From: Acanthosepion pharaonis
Taxonomy: Eukaryota > Mollusca > Cephalopoda > Sepiida > Sepiidae
Direction of reading: 5' to 3'
Assembly (NCBI GenBank): GCA_903632075.3
Contig: CAHIKZ030002643.1
Location: 143,501-207,500 of the forward strand
DNA length: 64,000 nucleotides
The translations under genes and the position numbers were made by a program. Below, piece after piece: positions 1-11,632 of this stretch. Within the stretch, counting starts at the first letter, position 1, and every line of letters begins with the position of its first letter. Under the pieces are notes generated by a model. It did no database searches. It was given only the letters and a program-made list of their open reading frames with translations, and was not told where the DNA came from.

Positions 1-873
1 CTGCAAATCATAGGACTGGATTAGTAAAAAAAAACTGAATTGCATGAACATTACATGAAGATTGAATAAGAATTTAATATCTATTTGCTATCCCTCCAAA
101 ATCTCCCACCATTTTGAAGTAGACATTCTGTGAGAAGAATGGAACACTTTCAAATGTCCATTAATTGCATACACTGTAATACTTGCGACATGTTGGGTTT
201 AAAAGCAGAAGGAAGCAATGGAGAGATCGGAAGAAAGCAGAAGAAACAACAACAGGCAGCTAAACCAGAGAGAATTTGCCTGTGGAAGACTTAGTAATGT
301 TCGAATGGACAAGAAATGTAGCACTGATTGTTTAAAGCTTTGATACTGGCAGAAAGAGTTTGCCTCTTAAACTGCCTTGATGGATTGAACGAGAGTTGTT
401 GAAATAATAAAAAGCAAAGAGAACAATTATTCAAATCATTTTCAAGCTGACAATATATTGTGATATTATTATAAAAAGAACTGTGTATGCTGCAGAGAAG
501 TAGTAAAGTTTGAGAAGATATAAAACGAGCAGAGCTGCAGCCATCAATGAAAACAAAAGTATGTACTTGTGTATACAAGATAATTAAAGTCAAGATTTAA
601 TTGGTTTCATTTGGGCATTTTAAGAATACTATTCCAGAAGAGACAAAGAAGAATATTTTTCATATGCTAAACCTATTCCTGATCAAAATTCAGGAACCAA
701 ATGATATTATTAAACAAGAAAACTATTAAGTTTTACATTGTTTACCCACAGAAGGTCAAGTTTACAGCAAGGGATATTAATCTAACTTATTAATAAAATA
801 GTTATGAATTGTATTAACTTATTTTTATGATTTCACAATATCAAGACATAATATGATACTTATTTGATGGTGA

Positions 874-963
874 GGAGGTGCGGAAAATTTCTTGGTTTGA
901 CTAAGAAGCCTTAAAAAAAAAAAAAATTAACTCAGTCAACCCAATGACTTTTCAGCACCACAT
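874..963. mobile_element. Short MITE-like element with terminal inverted repeats
   Basis: The left end (gaggtgcggaaaatttcttg...) and the reverse complement of the right end (gtggtgctgaaaagtcattg...) agree at about 24 of 34 positions, with an A-rich core between them. The terminal motif GGTGCTGAAAAGT recurs at 11029 and, without its partner end, at 1837, suggesting a small family. No coding capacity. The exact ends and target duplication were not resolved. Confidence 0.5.
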
Positions 964-1089
964 TGTGCAACATAAAAATTTCAGTTATTGAATAAACCTC
1001 AATTGCCTGACAATGACTAATGTGTTAGTGTATGTTTGGTCAAAATGATGATAATCTTTTTACAAAAAATAAATACATTCTAATTCTAT

Positions 1090-1206
1090 ATTAAATCAAG
1101 ATTCTGAAAATATTAAATCAAGATTCTGAAAATATTAAATCAAGATTCTGAAAATATTAAATCAAGATTCTGAAAATGTTAAATCAAGATTCTGAAAATG
1201 TTAAAT
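1090..1206. repeat. 22-bp tandem repeat, about 5.3 copies
   Basis: The unit attaaatcaagattctgaaa+at repeats head to tail with exact 22-base spacing. The last copies carry a single a-to-g change. This is an intronic minisatellite with near-identical units, so probably recent. Confidence 0.9.
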
Positions 1207-1481
1207 ATTTTTTTTCTCTAGTTTTAATTAAAACTATATTTTTAGTAACTGACTGCTCCTATAAAAAACTAGTAAGCAAGCAGAAAACAATTATGTTTCA
1301 ACCAATTTAAAATGTAATGATATAACAAGAGAATAATTCCCTTTCTTTGACCAGATTTGAACAATTAACTCTAGCCCACCAATAATGAAGATCATTTCTT
1401 CTTACAAACTCTGTATCACAAATTAATGAGAGAGAGAGAAAAGAAAAAATAACAATTTATAGAAAAAAAAAAAACACTTAC

Positions 1482-1604
1482 TTTTAATCGCCAAAAAGGA
1501 TAATTGCTGTCTGTATTTTCACGTATAAAAAAGCGCGCAGTCTTTGTCGCAGAACTAAGCATGTGTTCTGCTGGCATGCCCTGCGTTTGGGAAATATAAC
1601 GTAT
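1482..1604 (-). CDS. Hipk: Hipk coding exon 4: kinase C-lobe (residues 414-454)
   Basis: The 123-bp exon (41 codons, phase 0 at both ends) has acceptor tttgttttcAG|ATACG and donor TTAAAA|GTAAGT. The peptide begins IRYISQTQGMPAEHMLSSAT and ends YPFWRLK. This matches the HIPK segment that follows EYDQ in other animals, where IRYISQTQG and a Pro-aromatic-Trp-Arg-Leu-Lys end are conserved. No later exon is visible in the remaining 1.48 kb on the left. The expected continuation (TPE...ETGIKSKEARKYIF) was looked for and not found, so the gene runs out of the window. Confidence 0.93.
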
Positions 1605-1836
1605 CTGAAAACAAAGAATGAATTTGTTGCATATTTAGAATGAAATAGAAAAAGAAAGTGAAATATCAGAACATGTACCAAAAAGGATTCCATTTTAAAG
1701 ATCGACTACTACGTTCTGGGAAACAATTTCTTGGTTTCAGTTGGAGAGAGAAAGTTTTGGGTTAGGGTTAGAGAGACAATCAATGGAAAGCTTCTGTTCC
1801 ACACAACATAATATCCTATTTATTAACATACAAGAT

Positions 1837-1866
1837 GGTTGCTGAAAAGTTCTTAACCTGACCTAC
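1837..1866. mobile_element. Orphan MITE end
   Basis: ggttgctgaaaagttcttaa closely resembles the terminal repeats of the small elements at 874-963 and 11020-11128. No matching opposite end was found nearby, so it may be a broken copy. Confidence 0.3.
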
Positions 1867-2702
1867 TTTCCAAAATATGATCAAATGAGACGGCTTTTTT
1901 TTTTTTTTTGCAAGGGCTCTAAGAAGCCCCCCCCCCCAAAACCAAACACACACACACAAGTGAAGTTTAACTAGACAAATCTTAAGTATAAAGGTTGTGT
2001 ATGGTGAATTGCAGTCAGACTGATTTTCACTACAGTATCCCTAACAACAACAAAGTCTGAAGAATAATGTTCAGCTTTAACTAATGCTTTCACATAACAA
2101 AACAGAGGAAAAGTCAAAAGCAATGTTTTGTGTCAATTTTTAATAGTTGTGTAGAACCGAAGCAGATTAAAGAAACAACAAAAAGTAATTTGTGATTGTT
2201 TAAAAAAACAAATACAGTAAGAATAAAAAAAAGAAGCATTTTCTTGAAGACAATATAAATACTCAAAAACGATCCTAATGACAAAAATTAAACAATTATA
2301 TATTGGCAAATTATTTAAAAGAAACTAAGGCACCAACCAGAAAAGACTGTCCAATTTTAATTATGTTAAAATGTTAGAAAATATCTTTTAAGGAGAGTAC
2401 CTGACAAAAATAATAGATTTTATTGTTTTTTGTAAAGATTCCGAAGAACAAATTACACTGTGGTCTGATCAAATGGGCTACAACTTGATCATGACAACAA
2501 CAAAACTCTCACATCACTTATTTCCTTATTGTGAACTATATATATTTACGATTCCAATGGAATAAATTATGACCATTTTTATTATATCCTTACTCTGTCC
2601 TGGACATTGAGTTCTACCTGGATTCTTCCTCTTGGAATTTTTATTCAAAAAATATACATGTATGGATATTTATATATTTTGCATATGTATGTATATTATC
2701 AC

Positions 2703-2708
<6 letters not shown>

Positions 2709-2768
<60 letters not shown>
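2709..2768. repeat. (TA)n-(CA)n compound microsatellite
   Basis: About 13 TA units lead directly into about 15 CA units. Confidence 0.95.
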
Positions 2769-2770
<2 letters not shown>

Positions 2771-2927
2771 GAAAAAATAAAATTTGGTCAAGCACTTTAG
2801 AAAGAAATTTCTAAACAGTGACTGCTACTACTGATGCAAAAGCTCTTCTATGAATTGAGTACACTGAGTCACTGGCATGTTTATTTTAAAATAAATACAT
2901 AAAAATTCACCTTCCTCTCTGCCAGGA

Positions 2928-3010
2928 GATGATAGCTCAGGGGAAAAAAAAATCTCTGACTGATGCCAAATCAGTTGGGTTTTGATCCTGGCTTGAGGCA
3001 ATCAGATGTC
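2928..3010 (+). mobile_element. tRNA-like SINE head fragment
   Basis: gatgatagctcaggg resembles a Pol III A box. About 45 bases on, gggttttgatcctggc resembles a B box (GGTTCGATCC with one change). The spacing suits a tRNA-derived SINE head, but the body is degraded. A real tRNA is unlikely because no cloverleaf is complete. Confidence 0.4.
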
Positions 3011-3234
3011 TAGCCACATTGATGAGCTGTGATACAGTGAAACAGTGTCTGTGGATGACACATATTCCCCCACTTCAGTTCAGAGTTCACAACCCTGCAC
3101 TAAAATTAATCCTGGAAGTTTATAATCTTTTTCCATGGATGTATGTTTTTTGATTCAGAGCCATCCTTCTCCTAGACTGGTTACCAACCATAACTAGAGA
3201 GCTCAGTCTGACCTGGGTTGAAAAGAGAGATGGA

Positions 3235-3357
3235 TTCATACATTCCCCAAGGAAATTTATGCAAAAGTTAATTTAATGAACTTGACTGGAATTCAAACCC
3301 CATTCATGAATTTTTCACTCTGAGCCACTAACCAGTACACTACCTAACACTCAACTT
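3235..3357 (-). mobile_element. SINE copy, head part (family with copies at 33.2 and 34.9 kb)
   Basis: Read on the minus strand, tactggttagtggctcagag is A-box-like and ggggtttgaattccag is B-box-like. These are followed by GTCAAGTTCATTAAATTA, which is shared with the copies at 34.87-35.14 kb and 33.17-33.42 kb. The 3' body is missing here. Confidence 0.5.
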
Positions 3358-5984
3358 CATTAGAGTAAATTTATGTCTTTCTCCTCAAATGGGTTTAACT
3401 TTCTCTTGCTAATACCATAAAAAAGACAGATTGGTAATCATAATAAATATAAATCAGAGATGTTTTTAGGCAGATGAAATTAAAATTGGCGTGACAGTAA
3501 AATTATAAAGAAATCTTAAAATGTTTGAAATTATCCAAATAAAATCAACAGAATTAACTTTTTAAAAGTAACTGGAGAGAAAGAGAAAAACAAAAAAGAT
3601 CTCTCTCTCTCTCACATCTAGAAAGCATTTTGGCTTATTTGTTCCATCAATTTTAAGCTTAGTCACATCCCTTTCCCGTAAGGATTGCATTATTATAGAG
3701 ACATCACATAAAATCCATAAAATCTAAGATCCTAATTGTTGTTTCTTTTTCTTTCATATTTAACAGCACATTTTAGAAAGATTTGAGAGAAACGAATCTT
3801 TAAATGAAAATAATAACTTTACCTATATTTATCTATAAACAGTATACAGACATATGTTCTGATGTAAATTAAAATAGGAGGAATTTGGGTAGGAAATAAT
3901 TTTGTAGATCACTAACAAATGCTTAAAAAAATAAAAAAGATAATAAAAAAAGTAGCATTAATGCAATATATTTTAAAAAGTAAATACAACTAAATGAATA
4001 TAGCACAAAAAATGAGAAATAAAACAAACAATTACTGGATAAATGATTTAGACATCTAATTGCTGATAGACGTTTTGTAAAACTAATGGATGCCATTTGG
4101 TGATATTCATGGTGGACAGGATTTACCTAATGAGGACTATTTTCTGAAAAAGTTGGTCAAATAAAAGTTGAATACGGCAACTAAAATAATGCACAAGCCA
4201 AGTGTTATACAGTTCCATGCTTACTAATTAGCACCATCAATTGGGAACAAGAAAATCCTCCCAATTTTTTTTTTAAATCTGCCAATTAAAAAAAATATAT
4301 AGATCATATATAAGAAAGAAATAAGTTATGTAAGCATTACTTCATGTGAATGTAGAAATTAAGACTTTGAGAAAAAGAAGGCAATCAATAGAACAAATAA
4401 AAGATGATCAAAGTGCAAAATTCATAGTCACCCAAGTGAAACATTATTTGAAATAGAATTTCATACAAAGCAGCATCTGTTAAATCGAAATGGACATTCT
4501 TAGTCTTCTATGTTGCTAATGAGTTTGATCAGTATTGGGTATTGTGACCTTGTGCCTTACTAGGTTAGACTTAATAAATACCTCCTTTCATACAAGAGAA
4601 AAGGATTATTTACCTCTATCGGCAGTAAGGTTTTATAAAACTTAAAAAAAAAAAAAAACATTACTTGAACAATACATTGTTCTTAATAGAATAAATAGCA
4701 AGAGATTGGTAAAATAATCAGTTTCAGAAATAGAAAAGCATTTTATAAATAGGATAATGTCTATGAAAATAAATCAAGAAAGAAAGAAAAAGGATTGTTA
4801 GCACTTTTCTCAATTAGTAAAAATGAACAAAATAGTTTTTTTTTTTTTTTTTTAATTTTCCTTTTAATTCTCTAGTATCTGGTTGATGAGTAGACAATTA
4901 TTGTTAGCTGTAAGCAATGCTGTTGTAAGTAATGAGAAGTACAACAACAGCAAAAATAGACAAATATTTTCTGTATTACTTGAAGAAAGGCATTTTCTTT
5001 TGAGAGATATATTTTTAAAATCTGTGTGGATACATCCAAATAATAGCACAAAAAGTTATTCACAATAAAATTTATATAAAAAAAAATTACGGTTTTTTTG
5101 TTTTTTTTAAAAATAAATCTCTCATTTTTTAAAAATATTTCTATAATAAATCTCTCTCCTCCTGATGCATACAATATTAATAGACCAGCTCCCCTTCCTT
5201 TCATTATTTAATTTCTCAGACCATATACTTCATTTAATTGCAGCCAGTCAATATTTAGCTGAAAGGAAGATTTCTATTGAAATGGAATCCAGAATTTAAT
5301 AAAAGACTTTACAAATAATCACATTTATTTTCATCAACATTTAAAAGAAGGTTTAAAATGACAGACTCCAGTGTATCTATGCAATTTTTGGTGTTAATAA
5401 AATAATGGAAAGTTATCACTGGATAAAATTGTTGTCAAAATTAACAGCTTAAAAAAAAAAAAAAAAAAAAAGGAGAAAAAAAAAGAGAAGACATATACTT
5501 GGTAATATTCTGTGTGCTCATTGATATTTTAAAATATTTAAGACAATATAAAAGGAGAGAAAAAGAAAAGCATCTTGTAGAAGTTTATAGAAAAGAAAAA
5601 AAAGAAATTTGTAACATTTTTTTTAAATATTTTGGTTGCTGATTAAAAAATGTTGCATTTTTATTATGGCAGATCAATTTTCAAATATCACAAAAAATGT
5701 GTACAGCAAGAATACCATGTAATGAGTAAATATGAAAGCTTAAAAAATAAAAAGAAAAGAAAGAATATCAAATGGAGCAGCGTAATTATGACAGATGTAG
5801 AAAATAATAAGATCAGGATTGATTGAAAAAATACTGGCAAGATTGCAAATTGAAGTAAAAACAAAAAAAATGTTCTTCAAATGATAAATATGATGTTCAA
5901 GTGAGCATTCAAAAAACAAAACAAATGGGAAATGTATGCGAGTCTGCAAGAATCAAAGAAATTGATATGAAAGTTTGGACATAC

Positions 5985-6108
5985 CTGATCATATTCCGAT
6001 GAACCTGGATAGAGTGGCCAGCCCAAAAACAATTCTGCTATCACACAGCCTAGTGACCACATATCTATGGCTTCACAAAAAGGAAGACCCAAAAGAATTT
6101 CAGGAGCC
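5985..6108 (-). CDS. Hipk: Hipk coding exon 3: APE motif and kinase C-lobe (residues 372-413)
   Basis: The 124-bp exon begins after a tttttccAG acceptor and supplies the last base of Arg372, followed by 41 complete codons. The peptide starts APEILLGLPF, giving the APE motif that ends the activation segment. It then has the D-M-W-S-L-G motif (Asp387, Trp389), which anchors helix F in CMGC kinases, and ends in GSSEYDQ. The donor is GATCAG|GTATGT, phase 0. Reading frame and sequence join exactly to the exon 15.4 kb upstream, as in known HIPK proteins, where YLQSRYYR runs straight into APEI. Confidence 0.95.
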
Positions 6109-6264
6109 CTGGAAAAAGAAGGAATTTAAGAATATCGGTTTAATTTTTCAGATCATCATAAAATACTTCAAATTTTAAAAACATTTAATTTTTTTAAATT
6201 AATATATATTATAATTTTAATTATAAGAGATTATAATAAAAATGTTGAAATCACTACACAAAAG

Positions 6265-6305
6265 CTTTCATGTTTCAATATTTTGATTGTACTTCTTCAG
6301 GTGAT
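6265..6305 (-). ncRNA. Degenerate hammerhead-like motif
   Basis: On the minus strand, CCTGAAGAAGTAC is followed 17 bases later by GAAAC, the spacing of a hammerhead core (CTGANGA, stem II, GAAAC). Stem II is poor, so this is at best a decayed copy. It sits beside a (TA)n array, as the other candidates often do. Confidence 0.2.
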
Positions 6306-6319
6306 ATAATTTTTTCTTT

Positions 6320-6323
<4 letters not shown>

Positions 6324-6365
<42 letters not shown>
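6324..6365. repeat. (TA)n microsatellite
   Basis: About 21 uninterrupted TA units. Confidence 0.95.
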
Positions 6366-6367
<2 letters not shown>

Positions 6368-6789
6368 TGTATATTATTAAAAATTTTATTATTATCATTA
6401 GTATTATGATGCTGCTGCTTAAATAGACACCATTTTAATGTCTTCTGTGAATTTTATTTGACACTTTATTGTAGCTGTTTTAATTTAACTTTCCTATTGC
6501 CTTCCCTTACCCTTTATATTAACTCTTTTTTTATTATTCTCTTCCTTCATAATGTAAGCCCCACCAAAAATACTTTTATAGGTCAATTTATTTTTTCTAT
6601 TGTTTTATCTTGTATTTTTTATTCTCTCTTATTTTTTAATTTTTTTATCTTTGTATATCTGTCTGTCTGGGATATCTTGATACTGTTTCATAAAATGTAG
6701 TCAGTCTGATGAGATGAATACATTTATATTCAGTAGAATAAATTTATTACTGACTATGGATTTTTGAAGATTTTTCCTAATTATTTTTA

Positions 6790-7460
6790 TAATTTGCTCT
6801 GTATCATACATTGAGCTCTCATATGGACTGAGAAGAGCACCATGATGTAATTCACTCTGCGAGAAATTTGGAAATGGCATGCTGCACTGCTTGTACTAAA
6901 TGGCATACTGTACTGCTTGGTATTTGCACTGGAAACTAATATGAACATTTCAGTGTTTGGGTGTGAATCTGAAGACAGTGCAGAGGATTCGGAAAGAGTT
7001 TGATGAGTAATGGTGATTACAAATGTGTTTGGAGTGATCACTAGTGATGGTGGTTATGCCTCCATTTGTCTTCCCACAGGGCCTTATAGACTCAACATGG
7101 AGGCCTACACCATGACTGCCTTGAGGCAGTCATGCTGCTCTGGGTCAAGTGAGTGGCTGATGGAAGATCCTATGTCTGACAACAGGACTCTGCACCCTGC
7201 CACACAAGCAGGAGAACCCAGTCATAGCTGTCAGACAATTTCTGTGACCACATCACCCCTTACATCTGGTCACCTAACTCCCCAGACTGAAACTGCCTTA
7301 ATTATTGTGTTTGTGGGAGGCACAGTTGAGTGAGAGACCAACAAAACTCTTTGTAATACCAAAGATGAACTGAAGGCAAGGATTATGGCTGCATTCACCT
7401 ACTTAAAAAAAGATTGTCCAGAAGAGTTGTAGGAGATTCTGTGGTTGAAGACAATGGTGA
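6790..7460 (+). pseudogene. Decayed Tc1/mariner-superfamily transposase
   Basis: The pieces lie in shifting frames. VFGVITSDGG...PYRLNMEAY matches the transposase stretch usually read as VFGVvsSdGdvmPP...GLRlN. It is followed by a broken QDSAPCHTS-type region (seen as TLHPATQAGEPS), then a shifted copy of the NSPDxNPLDYYVW block (nucleotides about 7270-7320), ETNKTLCNTKDELKARIMAAF (7340-7400), and finally a VVEDNGDFIE end. This order is that of a DDE transposase with its second and third catalytic regions. Several frameshifts and stops mean it is dead. The N-terminal DNA-binding part is unrecognisable. Terminal repeats were not identified. Confidence 0.8.
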
Positions 7461-7597
7461 TTTTATTGAATTAATTTACTCTTTAATATTTCAAGATATT
7501 TTTGTGTAATTTTGGTAAATAAATCTGTTAAAATGAGATTTCAGTGGTATTTTCATTTTTGCATAATTTAGATGACAATTCATCCATTGCACCATAT

Positions 7598-7615
7598 AAT
7601 ATATATATATATATA
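7598..7615. repeat. Short (TA)n microsatellite
   Basis: About 9 TA units in the intron. Confidence 0.8.
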
Positions 7616-8257
7616 AGCAATAGATAAACATTCAGCAAACAATGGAATAATTGCTTGTAACTAAAGGCTCTTTGCTTTGAATACATAAATGAAACCATTA
7701 AAAAAAAAAAAAAAAAAAAAAATATTGTCCAAGGTCTTTTAGCATATTGACTTATGAACAGCATTTGTTAATTATAAATTCCTTTAGCAAAGAGAGCTAA
7801 GGAATGTAAAAACATTTTAAAAAAACATAGAAAGCTATTTCATCTTTCAGAGGTTTGTCAAGCACATAAAAGACATGAATGTCCTGCATGCATCTATTAA
7901 ATTTCTTTCTCTCTTCCCAACTCACCATTTAAATAACTTAAAATTATAAAATTAAATATAAATTCTAGAAAATAATGTATAGAGTAAAAAAAAAAAAGAA
8001 AAAAAAGTCAACCACACACTTGGTGAACATTGTCTTGAGTCAAGATTTTATTTTCACACATTAAATTCACTCGTGTGAAAATTATAAATATTTCATAATC
8101 ACACTTTGTGCTCTTAAAACAACCAAAATATAAGAGCAATTTTTCATAAAATCCCAATTCTTTAAAGATAGACCCAATTTAAAAATTCAGCTGATTTTTT
8201 TTTTTCTTCTTTTTTGAAAACTGAGAAAACCAATACAAAGGTGTCAATAGTATTGAT

Positions 8258-8262
<5 letters not shown>

Positions 8263-8306
<44 letters not shown>
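8263..8306. repeat. (TA)n microsatellite
   Basis: About 22 TA units. Confidence 0.95.
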
Positions 8307-8308
<2 letters not shown>

Positions 8309-8727
8309 AAAGAACTGAAGAAATTTTGAAAATAATTCAACTCCACAACAATATATGCCATGGATTTTCTTCTCAAGAAAAGAAAAAAGAAAATCTTTTA
8401 AAATTCTTTTTTATCTTTCCATTTCTCTGCTGTGGATGAAATGATGACACTGCTTCGATTGTTTCTTTGTAAAAACATTTCAAAATCAATAAAACCGTCT
8501 CAAAGAAATTGATTTTGTCTGTAATAACCCAACACATGACCAATATTGATGGAAAGTAATAATAATTTGCATATTTTCCATCAAAAGAAACGCATGACAG
8601 ACGTGAAAGCCTCATATTATTCATGCTGACTGCCTACTCGTTAATCATTGATACGGATTTAATACAGTCTTTGTAATTTACTAAGGAACATTAACTACAA
8701 CAAAGGCTGAAGTAGGGTTTTTCCTTT

Positions 8728-8765
<38 letters not shown>

Positions 8766-9279
8766 ATAAATAGTTAACTTAAAAAAGTTTTGTTTCGACC
8801 ATATATTTTACGAAGGTTCTTAGCCAAAGAAGTTCTAAAATAATTTTTAAATAGTCACAGGTGTTTTTTTTTTGTTTTTTGGGTTTTTTTTTTTTTGCAA
8901 TAGTACCATCTGCGTAGAACATTTCTTGCTTGTCTTGTAAAAACTAAAGGATTTGTTTTTCCTTTTTGGTTACATTTTATAGAATACCTGAGATTAGTTC
9001 ATTTAAAATTGTTTTGAAATCAGAGCTGAAATTTACTGATATGAAGCTCTACTCAGAGTTCTACAGTAAAATTAGGGGTTTCTCGTTTTTGTTTTTAGCT
9101 AACATGAGAAAAATAAATTTGACAAAAAATTATATTACCCACATTTTTTTTTTTGTTTTAAATACTAAAGCTCATCAATACAAGGCCTGAGAGTCACTCA
9201 AGGTAGAGGATTATTGTTAAAATTGTTATGATAAATGGTGTGTGATATTAATATTAGAAGAGTGAAAATTATGAGGACA

Positions 9280-9375
9280 TTAATTGATTGATTTGTGTCA
9301 TTACAGCTTATCAACCGTTTGTGGGTTATTTAAAGCCAAAACAGATTTCATATTATAGGAGAGGTGACTTAAAAG
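9280..9375 (-). mobile_element. SINE 3'-end fragment
   Basis: On the plus strand, attgattgatttg...gcttatcaaccgtttg...ggttatttaaagcc matches the tail of the elements at 33165 and 34868 (...cttatcaaccctttgcaggttatttaaagcc). This copy is cut off before the tRNA-like head. The tail carries TGAT/ATCA repeats typical of SINE ends. Confidence 0.6.
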
Positions 9376-9650
9376 TAAAGAGAAAAGGAAGAAATTATTC
9401 AGAAAGTATGCCAACTAGATCTGTTCAGTTTACTAAAATCCAAACATCACTTGATAATCATTTCCAAGAAGAGATTAGAAACAAAGCCCAACAATTCTGA
9501 AGCACTTACTTAATAAGTTGATGAAAAGACTGCCACCAAAGTTAAGAGAATCTTAAGGGTTTATTCAACTCTTTCTTACTTGTGCAATCAGCCAACTGTC
9601 GGATAATAATATTTACAATTGATCAGCATTCAAACACTTGGTTTTTACTT

Positions 9651-9916
9651 TTGGCTTGAGAGAGAGAGAAAATTCATTCTTGGACATGATGCTCACTGGC
9701 AATAAAAACTGAAAATTCAGAAGAGCTTCCACCACCTCAAGTTAAAGATAAAAAAGTTCTTGTGTCTTGTGAACTTTACAGAGAAATTCTTCATTATGAA
9801 TTACTGGAAATTGGACAAAACTGCTTACTGAGTAATATGAGAGGGCAGCTGGACTAATTGAATGATGTATTTGAAGAGAAAAAATCTTTGGGGGAATGCA
9901 AAGAAGTCAATTTGTA
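9651..9916 (+). pseudogene. Mariner-type transposase fragment
   Basis: From 9711 one frame reads ENSEELPPPQVKDKKVLVSC, followed by ELYREILHYELLEIGQN. A few codons later comes GQLD, a stop, then LNDVFEEKK. This parallels the central part of mariner transposases: a Pro-rich segment, KKVLVSxWWDxxGxIHYELLPxGQT, then QQLDxLxxAIxEKRP. Stops at 9871 and 9914 and the loss of the WW pair show that it is inactive. The N-terminal HTH and the catalytic DNARPH block cannot be seen. Confidence 0.65.
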
Positions 9917-10322
9917 ATGACAAGGCTTGGCCACTTGTCTGAAGTAAAAGGCAGCAAGAGGAAAAAAATACTTGCCTCAAACTCTTCATAGAATACACAA
10001 CCTAGCTAAAACAGAAAAGGTAGCACAAGGCCATCAAAAACCAGGGCAAATACTTTTAATATTACATAATGGTAGAAACTGATGCTAGGAAAAAGATGAC
10101 TATGTTTTGAATGTGACAGTCAAGGATTTTTTTTTTATAAGTTTCCTAAGAAAGTATAAAACCGTCTGCAGTGATTTTTGCCCCCAAATGCCTTTGGCCA
10201 ATTCATTAACCATTTTTGGGGGGAGGTTTGTAGTTCATTTGTTCCCTTAAAAATGGCTACTGAATTAGTCAAAACGTTTAAGGCAAAAAAAAATCACTAT
10301 GGACAATTTTATACATTTAGTT

Positions 10323-10324
<2 letters not shown>

Positions 10325-10379
<55 letters not shown>
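10325..10379. repeat. (TA)n microsatellite
   Basis: About 27 TA units. An apparent open frame across it is low-complexity (YI)n only. Confidence 0.95.
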
Positions 10380-10381
<2 letters not shown>

Positions 10382-11019
10382 AATTTCCCTTTGCCTATCA
10401 TATTCAATATATAATAACTTCTAGAAAGTGTGCTATCACCTCGAATCCCACAGAGCAAAAAAATTGCCATTTAATAATGATACTAATTATATCTTTAAAA
10501 ACCAAGAAATAAGAGATTTATTAAAACCTAGAAATTGGTAGCTTAATCAGTTCTAAACAATTATTGCCTTATAAATCTATGACAAGAACCGTTGTTATTT
10601 TCTGGATAGATGTGTCAACAAGAAGCCCTGTTCACGTAACAAACAGTCGATTACATGAAAGAAAATGGGAAATAGAACAACCTGTCTATAATACCAACCA
10701 AAACCTTACAAGGATGTAGGTATGGATATTTCTAGCAGGTAAATAACTCACCAGGTAATAAAAAAATAAAAATACTGAATAAAACTTCAAATATTAAAAA
10801 TGTAAAATTCTTTGGGCCTTAGCAATTATTCATTTATTTGTGTTTTATTTACATGTCATACTTTCAAGTTCATTTTATTTTCAAACTCTGCACTAATTTT
10901 TTTTTTTAAAAGCAAATTGAAATCCACCTATTTTATTATTTTCCTTTTCCCATTTATTTACTAACAAAAGTTGTATACTGATGTGATTTTGTTGTTCTCA
11001 TTTATGTGTTATTATGAGG

Positions 11020-11128
11020 TGGGTGGTGCTGAAAAGTTTTTGCACTGTAATCAAGAAGGAATTCATAAAGACTTTTTGGTCAAATTTTGGGAAGTGGGTT
11101 GTCCCAAGAACTTTTCAGTCATCCCCTG
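11020..11128. mobile_element. MITE-like element with terminal inverted repeats
   Basis: The left end gtgctgaaaagtttttgc and the reverse complement of the right end (gatgactgaaaagttcttgg) share TGAAAAGTT. The same terminal word occurs in the element at 874-963. The core is about 60 bp and non-coding, consistent with a mariner-derived MITE. Confidence 0.5.
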
Positions 11129-11134
11129 ATGTAA

Positions 11135-11385
11135 TGGAATAACCTATCACCCCCATGAGTAACTACCTATAAGTATCCATAAGGCAATGGACTAGAGAGT
11201 CTAGCCGGGATCTGTTGAATCTGTTGAGTACAACTCAGATTTATGCAAGAACTACCGACCTTCCAATAGCAGCACTCACTACTGGATTGACTTGCGATGA
11301 TTCATGTGTGAACTGTTACATTATTTCTTACTGTACTGGTTTTACAATAAACCTTTATTCATTTTATCCACCATGTTTGTCAAGT
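11135..11385 (+). mobile_element. Possible LTR or retroelement 3' end
   Basis: A more complex stretch contains accgaccttccaatagcagc and ends with an AATAAA at about 11347 inside acaataaacctttattcatt, which looks like the R/poly(A) part of a long terminal repeat. No partner LTR or coding region was found. This is a tentative call based on style alone. Confidence 0.3.
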
Positions 11386-11595
11386 ATATATTCTTATTAG
11401 CACAGAATATAACGTCCCTTAATCCCATGCATATATCATGGGGAAATTTAAAAAATTTTTTTTATTAATACACTTTAAAAATATGATTTAATTCAGTTTG
11501 GCATTTGTATATTTATGGAAATTACTAATTAACATAACAGGTTTCCTTTATAAAAAGAAGATAGATGGACAGAAATTATTTTAAAATTGTCCTAT

Positions 11596-11596
<1 letters not shown>

Positions 11597-11629
<33 letters not shown>
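11597..11629. repeat. Poly(A) run
   Basis: A homopolymer of about 33 A. It could be the tail of a retroposed copy, but no recognisable body precedes it. Confidence 0.9.

Positions 11630-11632
<3 letters not shown>

Larger units (their letters stand above)
1..1481 (-). other. Hipk intron after exon 4 (partial)
   Basis: No exon can be supported here on either strand. The segment is AT-rich, with an A-run, a 22-bp tandem repeat at 1090-1206 and a short MITE-like element at about 874-963. Its left end lies outside the window. Confidence 0.6.
1605..5984 (-). other. Hipk intron 3 (4.4 kb)
   Basis: The intron runs between donor GTATGT at 5984 and acceptor AG at 1605. It contains an 11-C run near 1927, a (TA)n-(CA)n microsatellite at 2709-2768, tRNA-like SINE fragments at 2930-3360 and several A/T runs. 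Small open frames here are in low-complexity sequence with no family signature. Confidence 0.8.

Noticed and set aside
1740..1775. Telomere-like ggttagggttag
   Set aside because: Only about two TTAGGG units in ordinary intron sequence, so chance is likely.
2632..2814. Open frame across the TA/CA microsatellite
   Set aside because: It encodes only (YI)n and (HT)n simple sequence.
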